From contig NZ_JHUK01000002.1 of NCBI RefSeq assembly GCF_003263355.1, positions 1 to 64,000 of the forward strand: DNA of 64,000 nucleotides, given 5' to 3'. The position numbers and the translations under genes are program-made. The DNA comes from Candidatus Phytoplasma oryzae (lineage in GTDB: Bacteria > Bacillota_I > Bacilli_A > Acholeplasmatales > Acholeplasmataceae). The notes below the pieces were generated by a model. The model searched no databases. It saw only the letters and a program-made list of their open reading frames with translations, and had not been told where the DNA came from. Below are positions 10,316-20,686 of this stretch, one piece after another (position 1 is the first letter of the stretch; each line of letters begins with the position of its first letter).

Positions 10316-10347
10316 AACCAAAAAAAGAATAAAATCTTTTTTTGGTT
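10316..10347 (-). terminator. hairpin between dnaK and dnaJ
   Basis: 13-bp perfect stem (10316-10328 with 10335-10347) and 6-nt loop, followed on the minus strand by TATTTATTATT. It could end part of the transcripts after dnaK and so lower dnaJ relative to dnaK, or act as a processing or stability element. The T-tract is interrupted, so termination may be partial. Confidence 0.65.
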
Positions 10348-10380
10348 GATTTTGAAAAAAGCATTAAAAAAAAATAAACC

Positions 10381-12273
10381 CTATTTTTTTTCTTCGAATT
10401 CCGCATCTACTACATCATCAGCAGCAGATTTTTTATCTTCATCTGTTTTTGTATTACTATCATCATTGCTTTGATTCTTTGATTGTTCAGTATTTTGTTG
10501 TTTTTCTTGTTGTTTCTTTTGATAAGCTTTGATAGCTATTTGTTGTGATTCTTTCGATAAAATATCTATCTTTTCTTTAATTACACTAATATCATCACTT
10601 TTTAAAACTGATTCTAAATTTTTAACATGTTCTTCTATATTATTTTTTTCTTTATCAGATAAATCATCTTTTAAAGTTTGTAAAGATTTTTTAGTTTGAA
10701 AAATTAATTGTTCAGCTTCATTAAGAATATCTATTTTCTCTTTTTGAATCTTATCTTTCTCAGCATTTTGTTCAGCTTCTGCTATCATTCTTTCAATTTC
10801 TTCTTTAGTTAAATTACTGCTGCCAGAAATAGTAATATTTTGTTTTTTGCCAGTTTCTAAACTTTTAGCTTGTACAGAAACAATACCATTTACGTCAATA
10901 TCAAAAGTCACTTCAATTTGAGGTTCACCTCTAGGAGCAGGAGGAATATCATCTAAACGAAAACGACCCAATGTTTTATTATCTTTAGCTAAAGATCTTT
11001 CTCCTTGTAAAACATGAATATCCACCGAAGGCTGATTATCAACAGCAGTAGAAAAAATTTGAGATTTTGACGTAGGAATAGTAGTATTTCTCTCGATTAA
11101 TTTAGTAAAAACATTTCCTAAAGTCTCAATTCCTAAAGATAAAGGTGTAACATCCAATAATACAACATCCTTAACATCACCAGATAAAATTCCTCCTTGA
11201 ATAGCTGCCCCCATAGCTACAACTTCATCAGGATTAATACTTTTATTAGAAACCTTTTTAAGTTCTCTTTCAACTGATTCTTGAACAGCTGGAATTCGTG
11301 TTGAACCACCAACCAATAAAACTTCATCTATTTGATCACGAGTAAGTTTCGCATCTTTCAACGCTACTCCAATAGCATCTAAACATTGTTGTACTAAATC
11401 TTCTGTCAATTGATTAAATTTAGCTCTAGTTAAATTACAATCTAAGTGAAGAGGAACGCTATTGCCATTTATCATAGTAGAAGAAATAAATGGTAAAGAT
11501 ATTTGTGTAGAAGTAACTCCACTTAACTCTTTTTTAGCTTTTTCAGAAGCTTCTTTTAATCTTTGCTCAATTCTTGGATCTCCTGATTTTAATAAATCAA
11601 TACCATGTGCATTTTTAAATTCTTGCACTAAAAAATCTAAAATTCTTTTATCAAAATCATCGCCACCAAGATTGTTAATACCACGTATAGCAGCAACTTT
11701 AAAATTACCATCAGCTAAATTCAAAATAGAAACATCAAAAGTTCCTCCACCTAAATCAAATACTAAAATATTTTGTTCTTTTGTGCTTCTCTTATCTATA
11801 CCATAAGCTAAAGCAGCTGCTGTAGGTTCATTAATAATTCTTTTTACATTTAATCCTATAATTTTGCCTGCATTTTTAGTTGCTTGTCTTTGATTATCAT
11901 CAAAATAAGCAGGTACAGTAATAACTGCATCAACTACTTCGGCTCCTAAATATTTTTCAGCTGATTTTTTAAGATTTTGTAAAATTAAAGCACTAATTTG
12001 TTCAGGACGCTTTTTATCTTTACCTGTTTGAACCCATACATCTTTACCCATTTGTCTCTTGATAGAAACAATAGTATAAGGATTAGTAATCATTTGTCTT
12101 TTAGCAGACTCTCCTACTAAAATTTCATCTCCATTAAAAGCTACCACAGAAGGAGTAGTACGGCTTCCTTGTTCATTAGTAATAACTTTAACTTCTTTAC
12201 CTTCTAGAACAGCCACACAAGAATTGGTTGTTCCTAAGTCTATTCCAATAATTTTATTCGATACTTTCTTCAT
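10381..12273 (-). CDS. dnaK: chaperone DnaK (Hsp70)
   Basis: ATP-driven foldase. From the ATG at 12273 (GGAG eight nt upstream) the protein is 630 aa; an in-frame GTG at 12282 would add three residues. The ATPase domain has [22 protein letters not shown] and the VGGSTRIP motif. The substrate domain is followed by a charged, Gln/Asp-rich tail ending DAEFEEKK. It overlaps the 3' end of grpE by 20 nt, so the two are translationally coupled in the CIRCE-controlled operon. Confidence 0.98.
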   Translation of the reverse strand: MKKVSNKIIGIDLGTTNSCVAVLEGKEVKVITNEQGSRTTPSVVAFNGDEILVGESAKRQMITNPYTIVSIKRQMGKDVWVQTGKDKKRPEQISALILQNLKKSAEKYLGAEVVDAVITVPAYFDDNQRQATKNAGKIIGLNVKRIINEPTAAALAYGIDKRSTKEQNILVFDLGGGTFDVSILNLADGNFKVAAIRGINNLGGDDFDKRILDFLVQEFKNAHGIDLLKSGDPRIEQRLKEASEKAKKELSGVTSTQISLPFISSTMINGNSVPLHLDCNLTRAKFNQLTEDLVQQCLDAIGVALKDAKLTRDQIDEVLLVGGSTRIPAVQESVERELKKVSNKSINPDEVVAMGAAIQGGILSGDVKDVVLLDVTPLSLGIETLGNVFTKLIERNTTIPTSKSQIFSTAVDNQPSVDIHVLQGERSLAKDNKTLGRFRLDDIPPAPRGEPQIEVTFDIDVNGIVSVQAKSLETGKKQNITISGSSNLTKEEIERMIAEAEQNAEKDKIQKEKIDILNEAEQLIFQTKKSLQTLKDDLSDKEKNNIEEHVKNLESVLKSDDISVIKEKIDILSKESQQIAIKAYQKKQQEKQQNTEQSKNQSNDDSNTKTDEDKKSAADDVVDAEFEEKK

Positions 12274-13015
12274 TATTATCACTCCATTTATTTATTTTAA
12301 CCATAGCAGGTCTAATTACTAATTCTTTATATAAAAAACCTTTTTGCAAAACTAAAACATTTGTATTATTTGGTTGATTTTTATCTGAAATCTTAGATAT
12401 AGCATAATGTAACTCAGGATTAAATTTTTCTCCCAAAGATTTAATTTCTTTAACACCATTTTTTTCTAAAATTTCCTTAATTTGTTGATAAATCATTTTA
12501 AAACCTGATAAAAAATTTTTTAATAAATTATCTTTTGTCTCTGTTTCTAAAACTTTTTCTAATTGTTCAAAAGGAACTAAAATATCCTTTATCAAATTAA
12601 CAGAAGCATACTTTTTATCTTTTTCATTTTCTTTAATCATTCTTTTTTGAAAATTGTCTAAATCAGCTTTATATCTTAACCTTTCATTAATTAAGTTTTT
12701 ATTAACTTCAATTAAATCATTTTCTAATTTAGAATAACTTTCTTCTAACTTTTTATTATTATCTTCTAATTTATAAACTAAATCTTCAAATTTATTTTTC
12801 TCTACATTATCTTTATCTTTTTGATCATTTTTTTTAATTTTTTCTTGATCATATATTTTATGTCTTTTTTGACTAATATCAGATTTTGTAGTTTCTTTGT
12901 CTTTATTGCATTCACATCTTTTTTCATTTTTATTATCTAAATTATATGAATTAGTTTGTTCAATCTTTTGTTCTGTTTCCTCCTTTTCTTCTTTTTCTTT
13001 TTGTTCTAAATCCAT
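12254..13015 (-). CDS. grpE: nucleotide exchange factor GrpE
   Basis: Releases ADP from DnaK. A long acidic/lysine-rich N-terminal extension (about the first 95 residues) precedes the coiled coil and the conserved GrpE C-terminal part ([32 protein letters not shown]). The start is uncertain: ATG 13015 is chosen, an in-frame GTG at 13024 is closer to AAAGGAG, and the longest frame begins at 13093 inside hrcA. Length from 13015 is 253 aa. Confidence 0.9.
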   Translation of the reverse strand: MDLEQKEKEEKEETEQKIEQTNSYNLDNKNEKRCECNKDKETTKSDISQKRHKIYDQEKIKKNDQKDKDNVEKNKFEDLVYKLEDNNKKLEESYSKLENDLIEVNKNLINERLRYKADLDNFQKRMIKENEKDKKYASVNLIKDILVPFEQLEKVLETETKDNLLKNFLSGFKMIYQQIKEILEKNGVKEIKSLGEKFNPELHYAISKISDKNQPNNTNVLVLQKGFLYKELVIRPAMVKINKWSDNNEESIE

Positions 13016-13064
13016 TATTTTCACTTGAAAAAACACTCCTTTTTGATTCAAAATTTTATTATAT

Positions 13065-14126
13065 TTATAATTGTTTATAATACCTTTCCTCAAATAAATA
13101 TGTTAAATGAGCTGATAGATATTCTAATATAGGTATAATTTTATTATATTTCATTATAATAGGACCTAAAATACCAATAAAACCTTTTTCATTTTTACTA
13201 ATTTTATAAGGAATAGAAATTATAATAAATTCACTATAAGGCCACAAAGTTATTTGATTTACTAATTTATAAATGTTATTATTAGAATTAGAAAAATTCA
13301 AAAAAACTTTTTGTAATTCTTGAGAATCAAACATCTTCATTATTTCCTTCATTATTTGATCATTAACAAAATTATACTTATTGACAAAATTAGATATTCC
13401 ATAAATATAGGAGTTACTTTTTGTAAAAAGATAAAAAACTTCAATTAAAAATTTAATTAAATTTTCAGGATATTTAAAAATTCTTTTTTTAATTTCATCT
13501 TGAATGATATCACTTTGTATTATTTTTAAAGCTTCAAATAAATATTTATTAAAAAGCAAATTGTTTAAAAATTCAGTAATCTTTTCTATTTTACTTATTA
13601 AAAAAAAATATTCTTTTTTTGATAAAAAAATATTTTGATATCTTAAATTTCCTTTATCTGTAATAATTATAACCATTGCTTTTAAATTATCTAAAAGAAT
13701 AAAACTAATTTTACTAACTTTATTTGTTTTAAAAACATTTGGAATTACACCCATTGTCACGTAATCAGTTAAATTACATAACAATTCTAAAACTTCTTTA
13801 AGAATAGAATCTTTATTTAAATTTTTTTTATTTAATATTTTTTCAAATAAAGAAATAATTTGAAAAGGTGCTTTTGAATCTTTACGAGTCATCAAATTTT
13901 TTAAATAGAAAATATATCCTTGAAGAGAAGGTATCCTCCCACTAGATTTATGATTTTTTATTAAATAACCTTCTTTTTCTAATTCAACCATATCATAACG
14001 AATAGTAGCACTAGAAAACTTTAAATAAGGTAAAGAAGTTAATAATTTAGAACCTATAGGTTTAATTTTTTTAGAATAATTTTCAATAACAGCTTTTAAA
14101 ATCATTTTTTTTCTATCAGAAAGCAA
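13065..14126 (-). CDS. hrcA: heat-inducible transcription repressor HrcA
   Basis: Repressor that binds CIRCE and is kept active by GroEL in other bacteria. 353 aa with an N-terminal winged helix (RKKMILKAVIENYSKK, SSATIRYDMVELEKEGYL) and the C-terminal HrcA domain. The start is TTG, with AGAGG seven nt upstream. It is the first gene of the operon and lies directly downstream of its own operator, so it is autoregulated. Confidence 0.95.
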   Translation of the reverse strand: MLSDRKKMILKAVIENYSKKIKPIGSKLLTSLPYLKFSSATIRYDMVELEKEGYLIKNHKSSGRIPSLQGYIFYLKNLMTRKDSKAPFQIISLFEKILNKKNLNKDSILKEVLELLCNLTDYVTMGVIPNVFKTNKVSKISFILLDNLKAMVIIITDKGNLRYQNIFLSKKEYFFLISKIEKITEFLNNLLFNKYLFEALKIIQSDIIQDEIKKRIFKYPENLIKFLIEVFYLFTKSNSYIYGISNFVNKYNFVNDQIMKEIMKMFDSQELQKVFLNFSNSNNNIYKLVNQITLWPYSEFIIISIPYKISKNEKGFIGILGPIIMKYNKIIPILEYLSAHLTYLFEERYYKQL

Positions 14127-14194
14127 CTTAACACCTCTAGAATATAATCATACAGAATATAAATACAATCATATATTCCATTTACTTAAATTAT

Positions 14195-14221
14195 CTAGCA
14201 CTCATTTATTATGATTGCTAA
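14195..14221. promoter_or_regulatory. CIRCE operator of the hrcA operon
   Basis: CTAGCACTC-N9-GATTGCTAA against the consensus TTAGCACTC-N9-GAGTGCTAA: two mismatches, correct 9-nt spacer. It sits about 9 nt downstream of the -10 box, covering the expected transcription start. Confidence 0.92.
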
Positions 14222-14230
14222 CACAAACAT

Positions 14231-14259
14231 ATTCTATTACTTTTTATCTTTATTGTCAA
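14231..14259 (-). promoter_or_regulatory. sigma-A promoter of hrcA-grpE-dnaK(-dnaJ)
   Basis: On the minus strand TTGACA (complement of 14254-14259), 17-nt spacer, TAGAAT (complement of 14231-14236). The -35 is perfect and the -10 has one change. The CIRCE element follows immediately. Confidence 0.9.
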
Positions 14260-14919
14260 TACTTCAATTTTAAAAAGTTTAAGTTCAAAAAATCATAATA
14301 AAATTTTAAAAAAAACATAAAAAAATCATTTAATTAAAACAGAATATAACAGTTATTTTAGCAAATTTTTTTATTTTAAAATCATTTAAAACAAAAAAAT
14401 GACAATTTTATATTATAAATCTTTATTTCAATATGAAATAAGTTCATAAAATATAAAAAATAATATTAAAAATATTTAATAAAGGTTCAAAAAAAGATAA
14501 AAAAATTAATTAAACAAAAAATTTAATAAAATAAAAAAATAAATATTAAAATTATTTTAAATTTAAAATAATAGAATAATTATAATTATTTATAAATATT
14601 TGTCAAAATATTAAAAAAATACTTTATTAAAATTTTTATTTTACATAGACTTAACAAAATAAAATATTATTTAAAACTACATAATGCTTAATTATTAAAT
14701 TAATTAAAAATAATTAATTTAATAACTATTTAAATAACTGCTACAATATTATTGTAGTTAAAATCATAATACACAATTTATAATGAATTTTTATTTATAT
14801 TATATTTTTAATTATTATTTTAAAATTAAGTAAAAGAAAAATAAATCCAAATTAAAACAAAAAAATACTAATTAATATTATTTTAAATTTGTACTATAAT
14901 AGGAGTATTTACGCTTAAA
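14260..14919. other. AT-rich intergenic region between divergent units
   Basis: 660 nt with no reading frame recognised. The only clear structure is the inverted repeat at 14741-14757. A -10-like TATAAT occurs at 14895-14900, close to the next gene. Confidence 0.5.
14741..14757. promoter_or_regulatory. inverted repeat, possible operator or hairpin
   Basis: CTACAAT-ATT-ATTGTAG, a 7-bp perfect dyad with a 3-nt centre and partial extension outward. It has no T-tract, so it is not an obvious terminator. It lies 160 nt upstream of the serine-protease gene. Confidence 0.4.
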
Positions 14920-17900
14920 ATGAAAGAATTTTTGTATTCAGAAAAAAAACAACAAAAAAAAAAATATTTTTTTTTATTTTTTTTTCTTTTTATTATTTTA
15001 TTATTTTTATATTATAAATTCTTTGTTTATGATATTTTAAAAAAACAAGAAATGGATGTTATTAAAAATCATCTAATAAGTCATCTATCGAACAAAGATA
15101 CAAATTCAGAATATGTTAAAATTAATAAAAATAAAAAAATTAAAGAAAATCAAGAAAAAATAAAAACTTTTTTTGATCAAAAAATAATATCAAAAGAAGA
15201 AAAAAATAATAATTCATTTGAATTACAAAAATATAGTTTTGAACAAGGCGATTATGTTTATGCTTTTGTTTTGGATACTCAAACAAATGATAAACCTTTT
15301 CAAGAAGGTATTGTAAGTCAAAACTATTCAGAAGAAGGAATATCTTTTTTACCTATTTCTATCAAAGGAAAAAATAACAAAATTTTTTTTAACAAAAATG
15401 GCGAATTTATAGGTATTACTTTGCCTGTAGATGATACAAGAATGGCTATTAATTTTATAATAACAAGTAATTTTATTTTTCATTTAATGAATTGTTTAAT
15501 AAATCATGGAGATCAAAAAAATTTATTTGAAATAAACGAAAACATAAAAAAAGAAACAAAATATTTTATTAATTTATGTCTAAAACAACAAAATCAAAAT
15601 CATCCAGTAGAAATTTGTTTAAATGAAAATGGTTTTTTTATAGGATTAAAATGGGGAAATAAATTTTTAGATATACAAAAATTATTTAAAGAATACAATA
15701 TTTGCGCACAATGTTGTTACAAAAAATTATCTAATTTAAAAAATATTTTAATACCACAGAATAAACCAAAATTAAGTAATAATAAAAAGATAGATGATCA
15801 AATATATGATGAAACAAATGATGAACTACTAAAGAAAAAAATTAATGAATTGTCATTCATTACTTTAACAATCCGTATGGACAATGCTTTAGGTTCAGGT
15901 TTTATTTTTAAAACAGAAGAAATCAATTCTGATCAAAAATATAAATACTATGTTTTAACCAATAGACACGTAATAACATCAGATATACAAAATCAATCTA
16001 CTGTTATCTATAATCGATATTTTTTACCAAAACGTGCTACTTCAATTTCTTTCATAGAAAACAAAAGAAGTTATGATGATATGGCTGTTTTAACATTTGA
16101 AGAAGATATAAACAAATTTAATGCAGCTCGATTTCAAAAAATCAATAAAATTTTAGAATATGCTTTACCAAAACAAAAAATAGAAATACATGAAGGAGAA
16201 GAAGTTTATTCAATGGGTTCTCAAATGTCCCAAACGCCTATTATTCATTATCTATTACCTAAACAAAAATTTACTTTATTTTCACAAATAACAGAAGAAG
16301 ATAACCAACCAATAGAAGAAAAAAATTTCTTTCCTTTAGTTAATCAATTAAATTATCTTAATGAAGATAAATCACAAATAAATGCTAAAATAGAAACAAA
16401 TTTATTAAAAAAAGGAAATATTATTTATTTTCATGAAAAACTAATTACTTTCAATATATCTATTGATTTTGGTAATAGCGGAGGACCTGTTTTTAATAAA
16501 AAAGGACAAATTATAGGTTTAAATAGAAGTACTGCAGCATCAAAAGATCTCATAGATGAATTTACAAAATGTATCAATATAGAACATGTTAAAGAAAATT
16601 TAATGGTAGAACATTGGGAAAAAGATAATTTTTTCAAAAAAGAAAATATTAATTTTTTATTAAATAAAATATCAAATTTTAATAATTTTATTCATCAAAA
16701 TGATATTAATAACATTGAAAATAAAAAAATCACTTTTTTTATTAGTGAACTTTTAAGTTTATATGTAAAAAAAAAACAATTAATAGGACCAAACATAAAA
16801 ATAGATGATTTAGATTTAAAAAACCCTCTTTTAATATTTAATAGTGATCCTTTGATTACAAAAAAAAAATATGAAACAAAAATAATTATTAATTTTTTCC
16901 AACATGAAAAAATAGATAATAAAGAACAAATATTTTCTTTTGATCCTACCGAAGAAAAATTAAAAATAGAATTATTCATGGCATTAAAAGATAATCAACT
17001 AAATTTTGTCACAAGATTCATTAAACAAAATAAAGAAAATAAAATCTTTATTAAAGACTTACATTTCGATTTAAAAGAGATGTTATTCAATAACCTTGAT
17101 ACACAAAATTTTGATCAAGAACACGAAGGACTAGACTATTTTCTTTCTATGAAATTAATCCATTTATCCCCACGAAATAATATAAGTAATGAAGAAAAAA
17201 TAAAAAAATCTTTAATTATTTGGAGAACAGAAAACAATATTCAAGGTAATGGAATTATTTTAAATAAAAAAAAATTAGAAAATGGTAATTTTTTATATTT
17301 TATTTTGTCTAATCATAACGGAAATGTTAATATTATAGATGAATTAAAGAATATTTTTTTAGATAAAGCTGAAATAATAACTTATAAATCCGATTTTTGT
17401 GAAAAAGAAAAAATGAAAATTAAAAGTTTCTACTCTAATAAAGTTAATAATTTTGTTTTAATCACTTTTGAATCAAATTATAATTATAATGTAGCTCAAA
17501 TTTCTCCTTTTTCCAAAATATCATTAGGTGAAGAAATTTATTTTCTTTTTAATTTAGATAATGAAAAATATTCTCCACAAATTTTCAAAAGTAACATAGG
17601 CACTATAGAAGAAAAAAAAAAATCATTTCTTTTTGATTCAATATTTAATTTAAAAAACAAAAAAGAAAAAAATTATCAATTCAATTTTTTATGTTTTGAC
17701 AAAGAAGGAAATTTTATAGGATTTAATAATATTATAAAATATTATAATAATCCTGATATTCCTTCATATTTTCTTAAAGGTTCTTTTTTACAAAAAGAAG
17801 ATTTATTAAAACTCTTTGTTAAATCTAAAATAAAAGATAATTGGAATGTTATTTTAACTATTTTTTTCATTTTAACATCTTTTTATATTTTTTTAAAAAT

Positions 17901-17976
17901 AACTTTTATTTCTACTGAAAACGATATTATATCAAAAATAAAAAAATCAAATAAATTTTCTTCATTAAAAAAATGA
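14920..17976 (+). CDS. large membrane-anchored trypsin-like serine protease with three protease-like modules
   Basis: 1018 aa. It has transmembrane segments near both ends (about 12-36 and 976-998), so the bulk should face the outside. The central module (about 305-545) is an HtrA/trypsin-type protease with the full triad: H350 in TNRHVI, D387 in YDDMAVL, S520 in GNSGGP. An N-terminal module (about 80-230) has the second-barrel pattern GIVS...FNKNGEFIGI without the triad. A C-terminal module (about 765-960) repeats GNGIIL...YFILSNHN...NNFVLITFE and FDKEGNFIGF, with His and Asp replaced and the Ser motif missing. No PDZ domain is visible. A TATAAT at 14895-14900 and AGGAG at 14901 precede the gene. 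Substrate unknown; the side modules may bind substrate or regulate. Confidence 0.85.
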   Translation: MKEFLYSEKKQQKKKYFFLFFFLFIILLFLYYKFFVYDILKKQEMDVIKNHLISHLSNKDTNSEYVKINKNKKIKENQEKIKTFFDQKIISKEEKNNNSFELQKYSFEQGDYVYAFVLDTQTNDKPFQEGIVSQNYSEEGISFLPISIKGKNNKIFFNKNGEFIGITLPVDDTRMAINFIITSNFIFHLMNCLINHGDQKNLFEINENIKKETKYFINLCLKQQNQNHPVEICLNENGFFIGLKWGNKFLDIQKLFKEYNICAQCCYKKLSNLKNILIPQNKPKLSNNKKIDDQIYDETNDELLKKKINELSFITLTIRMDNALGSGFIFKTEEINSDQKYKYYVLTNRHVITSDIQNQSTVIYNRYFLPKRATSISFIENKRSYDDMAVLTFEEDINKFNAARFQKINKILEYALPKQKIEIHEGEEVYSMGSQMSQTPIIHYLLPKQKFTLFSQITEEDNQPIEEKNFFPLVNQLNYLNEDKSQINAKIETNLLKKGNIIYFHEKLITFNISIDFGNSGGPVFNKKGQIIGLNRSTAASKDLIDEFTKCINIEHVKENLMVEHWEKDNFFKKENINFLLNKISNFNNFIHQNDINNIENKKITFFISELLSLYVKKKQLIGPNIKIDDLDLKNPLLIFNSDPLITKKKYETKIIINFFQHEKIDNKEQIFSFDPTEEKLKIELFMALKDNQLNFVTRFIKQNKENKIFIKDLHFDLKEMLFNNLDTQNFDQEHEGLDYFLSMKLIHLSPRNNISNEEKIKKSLIIWRTENNIQGNGIILNKKKLENGNFLYFILSNHNGNVNIIDELKNIFLDKAEIITYKSDFCEKEKMKIKSFYSNKVNNFVLITFESNYNYNVAQISPFSKISLGEEIYFLFNLDNEKYSPQIFKSNIGTIEEKKKSFLFDSIFNLKNKKEKNYQFNFLCFDKEGNFIGFNNIIKYYNNPDIPSYFLKGSFLQKEDLLKLFVKSKIKDNWNVILTIFFILTSFYIFLKITFISTENDIISKIKKSNKFSSLKK

Positions 17977-18009
17977 TAAAATAAAAAAGAAAGAAAATAA
18001 AATGATGAA

Positions 18010-18735
18010 ATGATTTTATCCAAAAACAACTTAACTTTTAAAAAATTAAAAAAAATTATTAAATACTCTAAATATCGCAAATTATATCAAGAATTTATCG
18101 TATTCGGAAAACATTCTATTCAAGAAGCTTCAAAAAAAAAAATAGTAAAAAAAATATATAATATTTATGATGAAAAAAAAGATTCTTTCATTAAAATTAG
18201 TTTAATGAAAGAATTACATCCGCATAAAGTTTTATATCCTGAAATAGCTCTTTGTAAAATGATTCAAAAAAAAATAATAAGTAATAAAATTTTAATATTA
18301 GAAGATGTGCAAGATCCTGGAAATATAGGTAATATTTTAAGAAGTGCTTGTGCATTTGGTTTTAATCATGTTTTTTTTAGTAATAAATCCGTTGACCTAT
18401 ACCATGAAAAAATTATTAGAACTAGCCAAGGGGCTTTTTTTCATTTATTTTTAGAAAAAGGAGATATTATCAAATTTTTATCTTCTATGCAAAATCAAAA
18501 ATATAGTATTTTTAGTACATGTGTTAACCAAAAAAATATTGATTTAAATCAATGTAATAAAATTTTTTTAAATAAGTATCCAAAAAGAATCTTAATTTTA
18601 GGAAACGAAGGTTTAGGAATTTCATGGAAAATTAAAAAAATGTCTGATTTTTTATTAAATATAAAAACTTCTCTAAATATAGAAAGTCTTAATGTTAGTT
18701 CAGCCGGAAGTATTTTAATGTATATTTTAAAATAA
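18010..18735 (+). CDS. TrmH/SpoU-family RNA 2'-O-methyltransferase
   Basis: 241 aa with the three SPOUT motifs: LEDVQDPGNIGNILRSACAFG, ILGNEGLGIS and SLNVSSAGSILMY. The family methylates ribose in rRNA or tRNA using S-adenosylmethionine. The N-terminal substrate-binding part (about residues 20-85) resembles RlmB/TsnR-like proteins, so a 23S rRNA target is likely but not certain. It starts 33 nt after the protease gene and is probably co-transcribed. Its stop overlaps the convergent membrane gene by 9 nt. Confidence 0.88.
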   Translation: MILSKNNLTFKKLKKIIKYSKYRKLYQEFIVFGKHSIQEASKKKIVKKIYNIYDEKKDSFIKISLMKELHPHKVLYPEIALCKMIQKKIISNKILILEDVQDPGNIGNILRSACAFGFNHVFFSNKSVDLYHEKIIRTSQGAFFHLFLEKGDIIKFLSSMQNQKYSIFSTCVNQKNIDLNQCNKIFLNKYPKRILILGNEGLGISWKIKKMSDFLLNIKTSLNIESLNVSSAGSILMYILK

Positions 18736-19326
18736 GGAAATAATAATTTTTTTAATTTTAAGATAAAAATAAGTTAAAATAAAAGAAAAAATAAATATAG
18801 AAAAAAATTTAAAAAATAAAAAATATCTTAATTTAAAAAAATTCCATTTACTTTTAATTTCGATAAAGGGAAAATTATTTTTTTTTTCAATTAACAGAAT
18901 AGTATACCATACTATTCTAGGAATAAAATAAATAAAAAAATAAATTATTAAAATTAAAGTAATAAAAAAATATGTTTTAAAAAAAGAAAAAGATTTTTTG
19001 TTAAGTAAAACACTAGGTAATAAACCATAACAAATAGAATAAAATAAACTAAAAAAAGGATTATAAAAATATTTTGAACCTCTTAAAAAAAAAGAAATAG
19101 TTTCGGCAAAAAAAGATCCAAAAAAACAAAAAAAAATATTAGCATATGAAGTTAAAATTAAAAAAGGAATTATAGAAAAATCAAAAAAAAAGATTTTATT
19201 AAAAATAAGAGGAAAAAAATTTTTTTTAATAAAAAAAGTTAATACTTGAAAAATAACAGCTAAAGAAGATAAAAAAGATGAAATAATAATTTGTTTTAAA
19301 AAGGAGTTTTTTTTTGTAAAAAACAT
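18727..19326 (-). CDS. ECF transporter S component (vitamin uptake, FolT/RibU-like)
   Basis: 199 aa, almost entirely hydrophobic with about six membrane segments. The pattern DFSIIPFLILTSYANIFF followed by GSFFAETISFFL and YNPFFSLFYSICYGLLPSVLL is that of energy-coupling-factor substrate-binding subunits, which load a vitamin into a shared EcfA/EcfA'/EcfT module encoded elsewhere. Which vitamin is bound cannot be read from the sequence. Confidence 0.7.
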   Translation of the reverse strand: MFFTKKNSFLKQIIISSFLSSLAVIFQVLTFFIKKNFFPLIFNKIFFFDFSIIPFLILTSYANIFFCFFGSFFAETISFFLRGSKYFYNPFFSLFYSICYGLLPSVLLNKKSFSFFKTYFFITLILIIYFFIYFIPRIVWYTILLIEKKNNFPFIEIKSKWNFFKLRYFLFFKFFSIFIFSFILTYFYLKIKKIIISLF

Positions 19327-19407
19327 ATTTTTTTATTTCAATACCTTTCTTAAAATAAGATACTTTTATCTATTTATTCAGCTAATAAATATTGAAGTCA
19401 TAAATTT

Positions 19408-20676
19408 TTAATTTAATAACTCGAATATATAATTACAAATTCTTATTTTACTTTTAACAGTAGCTCCTTTTTTTTTTAGTTCCTCTTCTACTCCTATTTT
19501 TTTTAAAAAAAAAGCAAATTTTCTTACAGATTCATAATTATCTAAATAAGTTCTATGAAAATATTTTTCAATTATTTCACCATTTATTGTAAAATCACCA
19601 TTTTGATCTTTTAAAATCACAAATTTTGGTTTTTCTTTTAAAGTAAAAATTTTTTTAGATGCAAAACTATCATCATTAGAATAAGAATTACTATATTTAT
19701 CTAAATATTTAATAATATTTTTTATTAAAAAAGATAAATTTTTTTTTTTCTTAACAGAAATAGGAATAATTTTATTCTTTTTAAATAATTTTTGTTTTAA
19801 TAAAAATAACTTTTTTTTAGATTGAGGCAAATCCATTTTATTTAAAACAATTATTTGTGGTTTGCTTAAAATTTTATCATTATATTTTTTTAATTCTATA
19901 TTCAAATTACAATAATCTTCATATATATTCTCTTTTTCTGCACTACAAATATGTAATAAAACCTTACATCTTTCTATATGTTTTAAAAAATTAATACCCA
20001 TTCCTTTTCCCAAATGAGAATCTTTAATTAAACCAGGAATATCAGCTATTATAAAACTATTATCTTGAAAAGTAATTTGCCCTAAAAAAGGTTTAATAGT
20101 GGTGAAAGGATATTCACCAACTTTAGATTTTGCATTAGAAATTGTAGAAATAAGAGAAGATTTGCCTACATTAGGAAAACCAATCATACCAACATCAGCT
20201 AAAAATTTTAATTCTACTTTAATATTACAACTATTACCCAAATCTCCTTTTTCAGCATAAGTTGGTACTCTATTTTTAGAATTTGCTAAAGAATAATTTC
20301 CACGTCCTCCCTTACCACCTTTAACAATAATTAATTCTTCGTTATTATTTAAAATTTCTCCAATGAATGAATTATTATCATTATTATACACAATAGTTCC
20401 TAAAGGCACTTTAATATATAAATTCGGCGCCTTTGCTCCATTTTTGTTTTTATTTTGACCATTTTTTCCATCTAATGCTTTAATATTTTTTCTATATTGA
20501 AGATTTAATAAAGTATTAACACCGGAATCTCCAACAAAAATAATAGAACCACCATCACCACCGTTTCCTCCGTATGGCCCGCCATAAGGAACATACTTTT
20601 CTCTTCTAAAAGCAACTAAACCATCTCCGCCTTTACCTGCTTGTACAAAATTAATAGTTTTATCTATAAAATTCAT
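19408..20676 (-). CDS. obgE: GTPase ObgE
   Basis: Ribosome-associated GTPase for 50S assembly, 422 aa. The glycine-rich Obg fold (VQAGKGGDGLVAFRREKYVP) is followed by the G domain with GFPNVGKSS (P-loop), DIPGLI and NKMD, then the C-terminal OCT domain. It follows rpmA closely (10 nt), as in most Firmicutes. Confidence 0.97.
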   Translation of the reverse strand: MNFIDKTINFVQAGKGGDGLVAFRREKYVPYGGPYGGNGGDGGSIIFVGDSGVNTLLNLQYRKNIKALDGKNGQNKNKNGAKAPNLYIKVPLGTIVYNNDNNSFIGEILNNNEELIIVKGGKGGRGNYSLANSKNRVPTYAEKGDLGNSCNIKVELKFLADVGMIGFPNVGKSSLISTISNAKSKVGEYPFTTIKPFLGQITFQDNSFIIADIPGLIKDSHLGKGMGINFLKHIERCKVLLHICSAEKENIYEDYCNLNIELKKYNDKILSKPQIIVLNKMDLPQSKKKLFLLKQKLFKKNKIIPISVKKKKNLSFLIKNIIKYLDKYSNSYSNDDSFASKKIFTLKEKPKFVILKDQNGDFTINGEIIEKYFHRTYLDNYESVRKFAFFLKKIGVEEELKKKGATVKSKIRICNYIFELLN

Positions 20677-20686
20677 TAACTTTTTT

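Noticed and set aside
14741-14757. Terminator at the 14.7 kb inverted repeat
   Set aside because: No T-tract follows on either strand; kept only as a possible operator.
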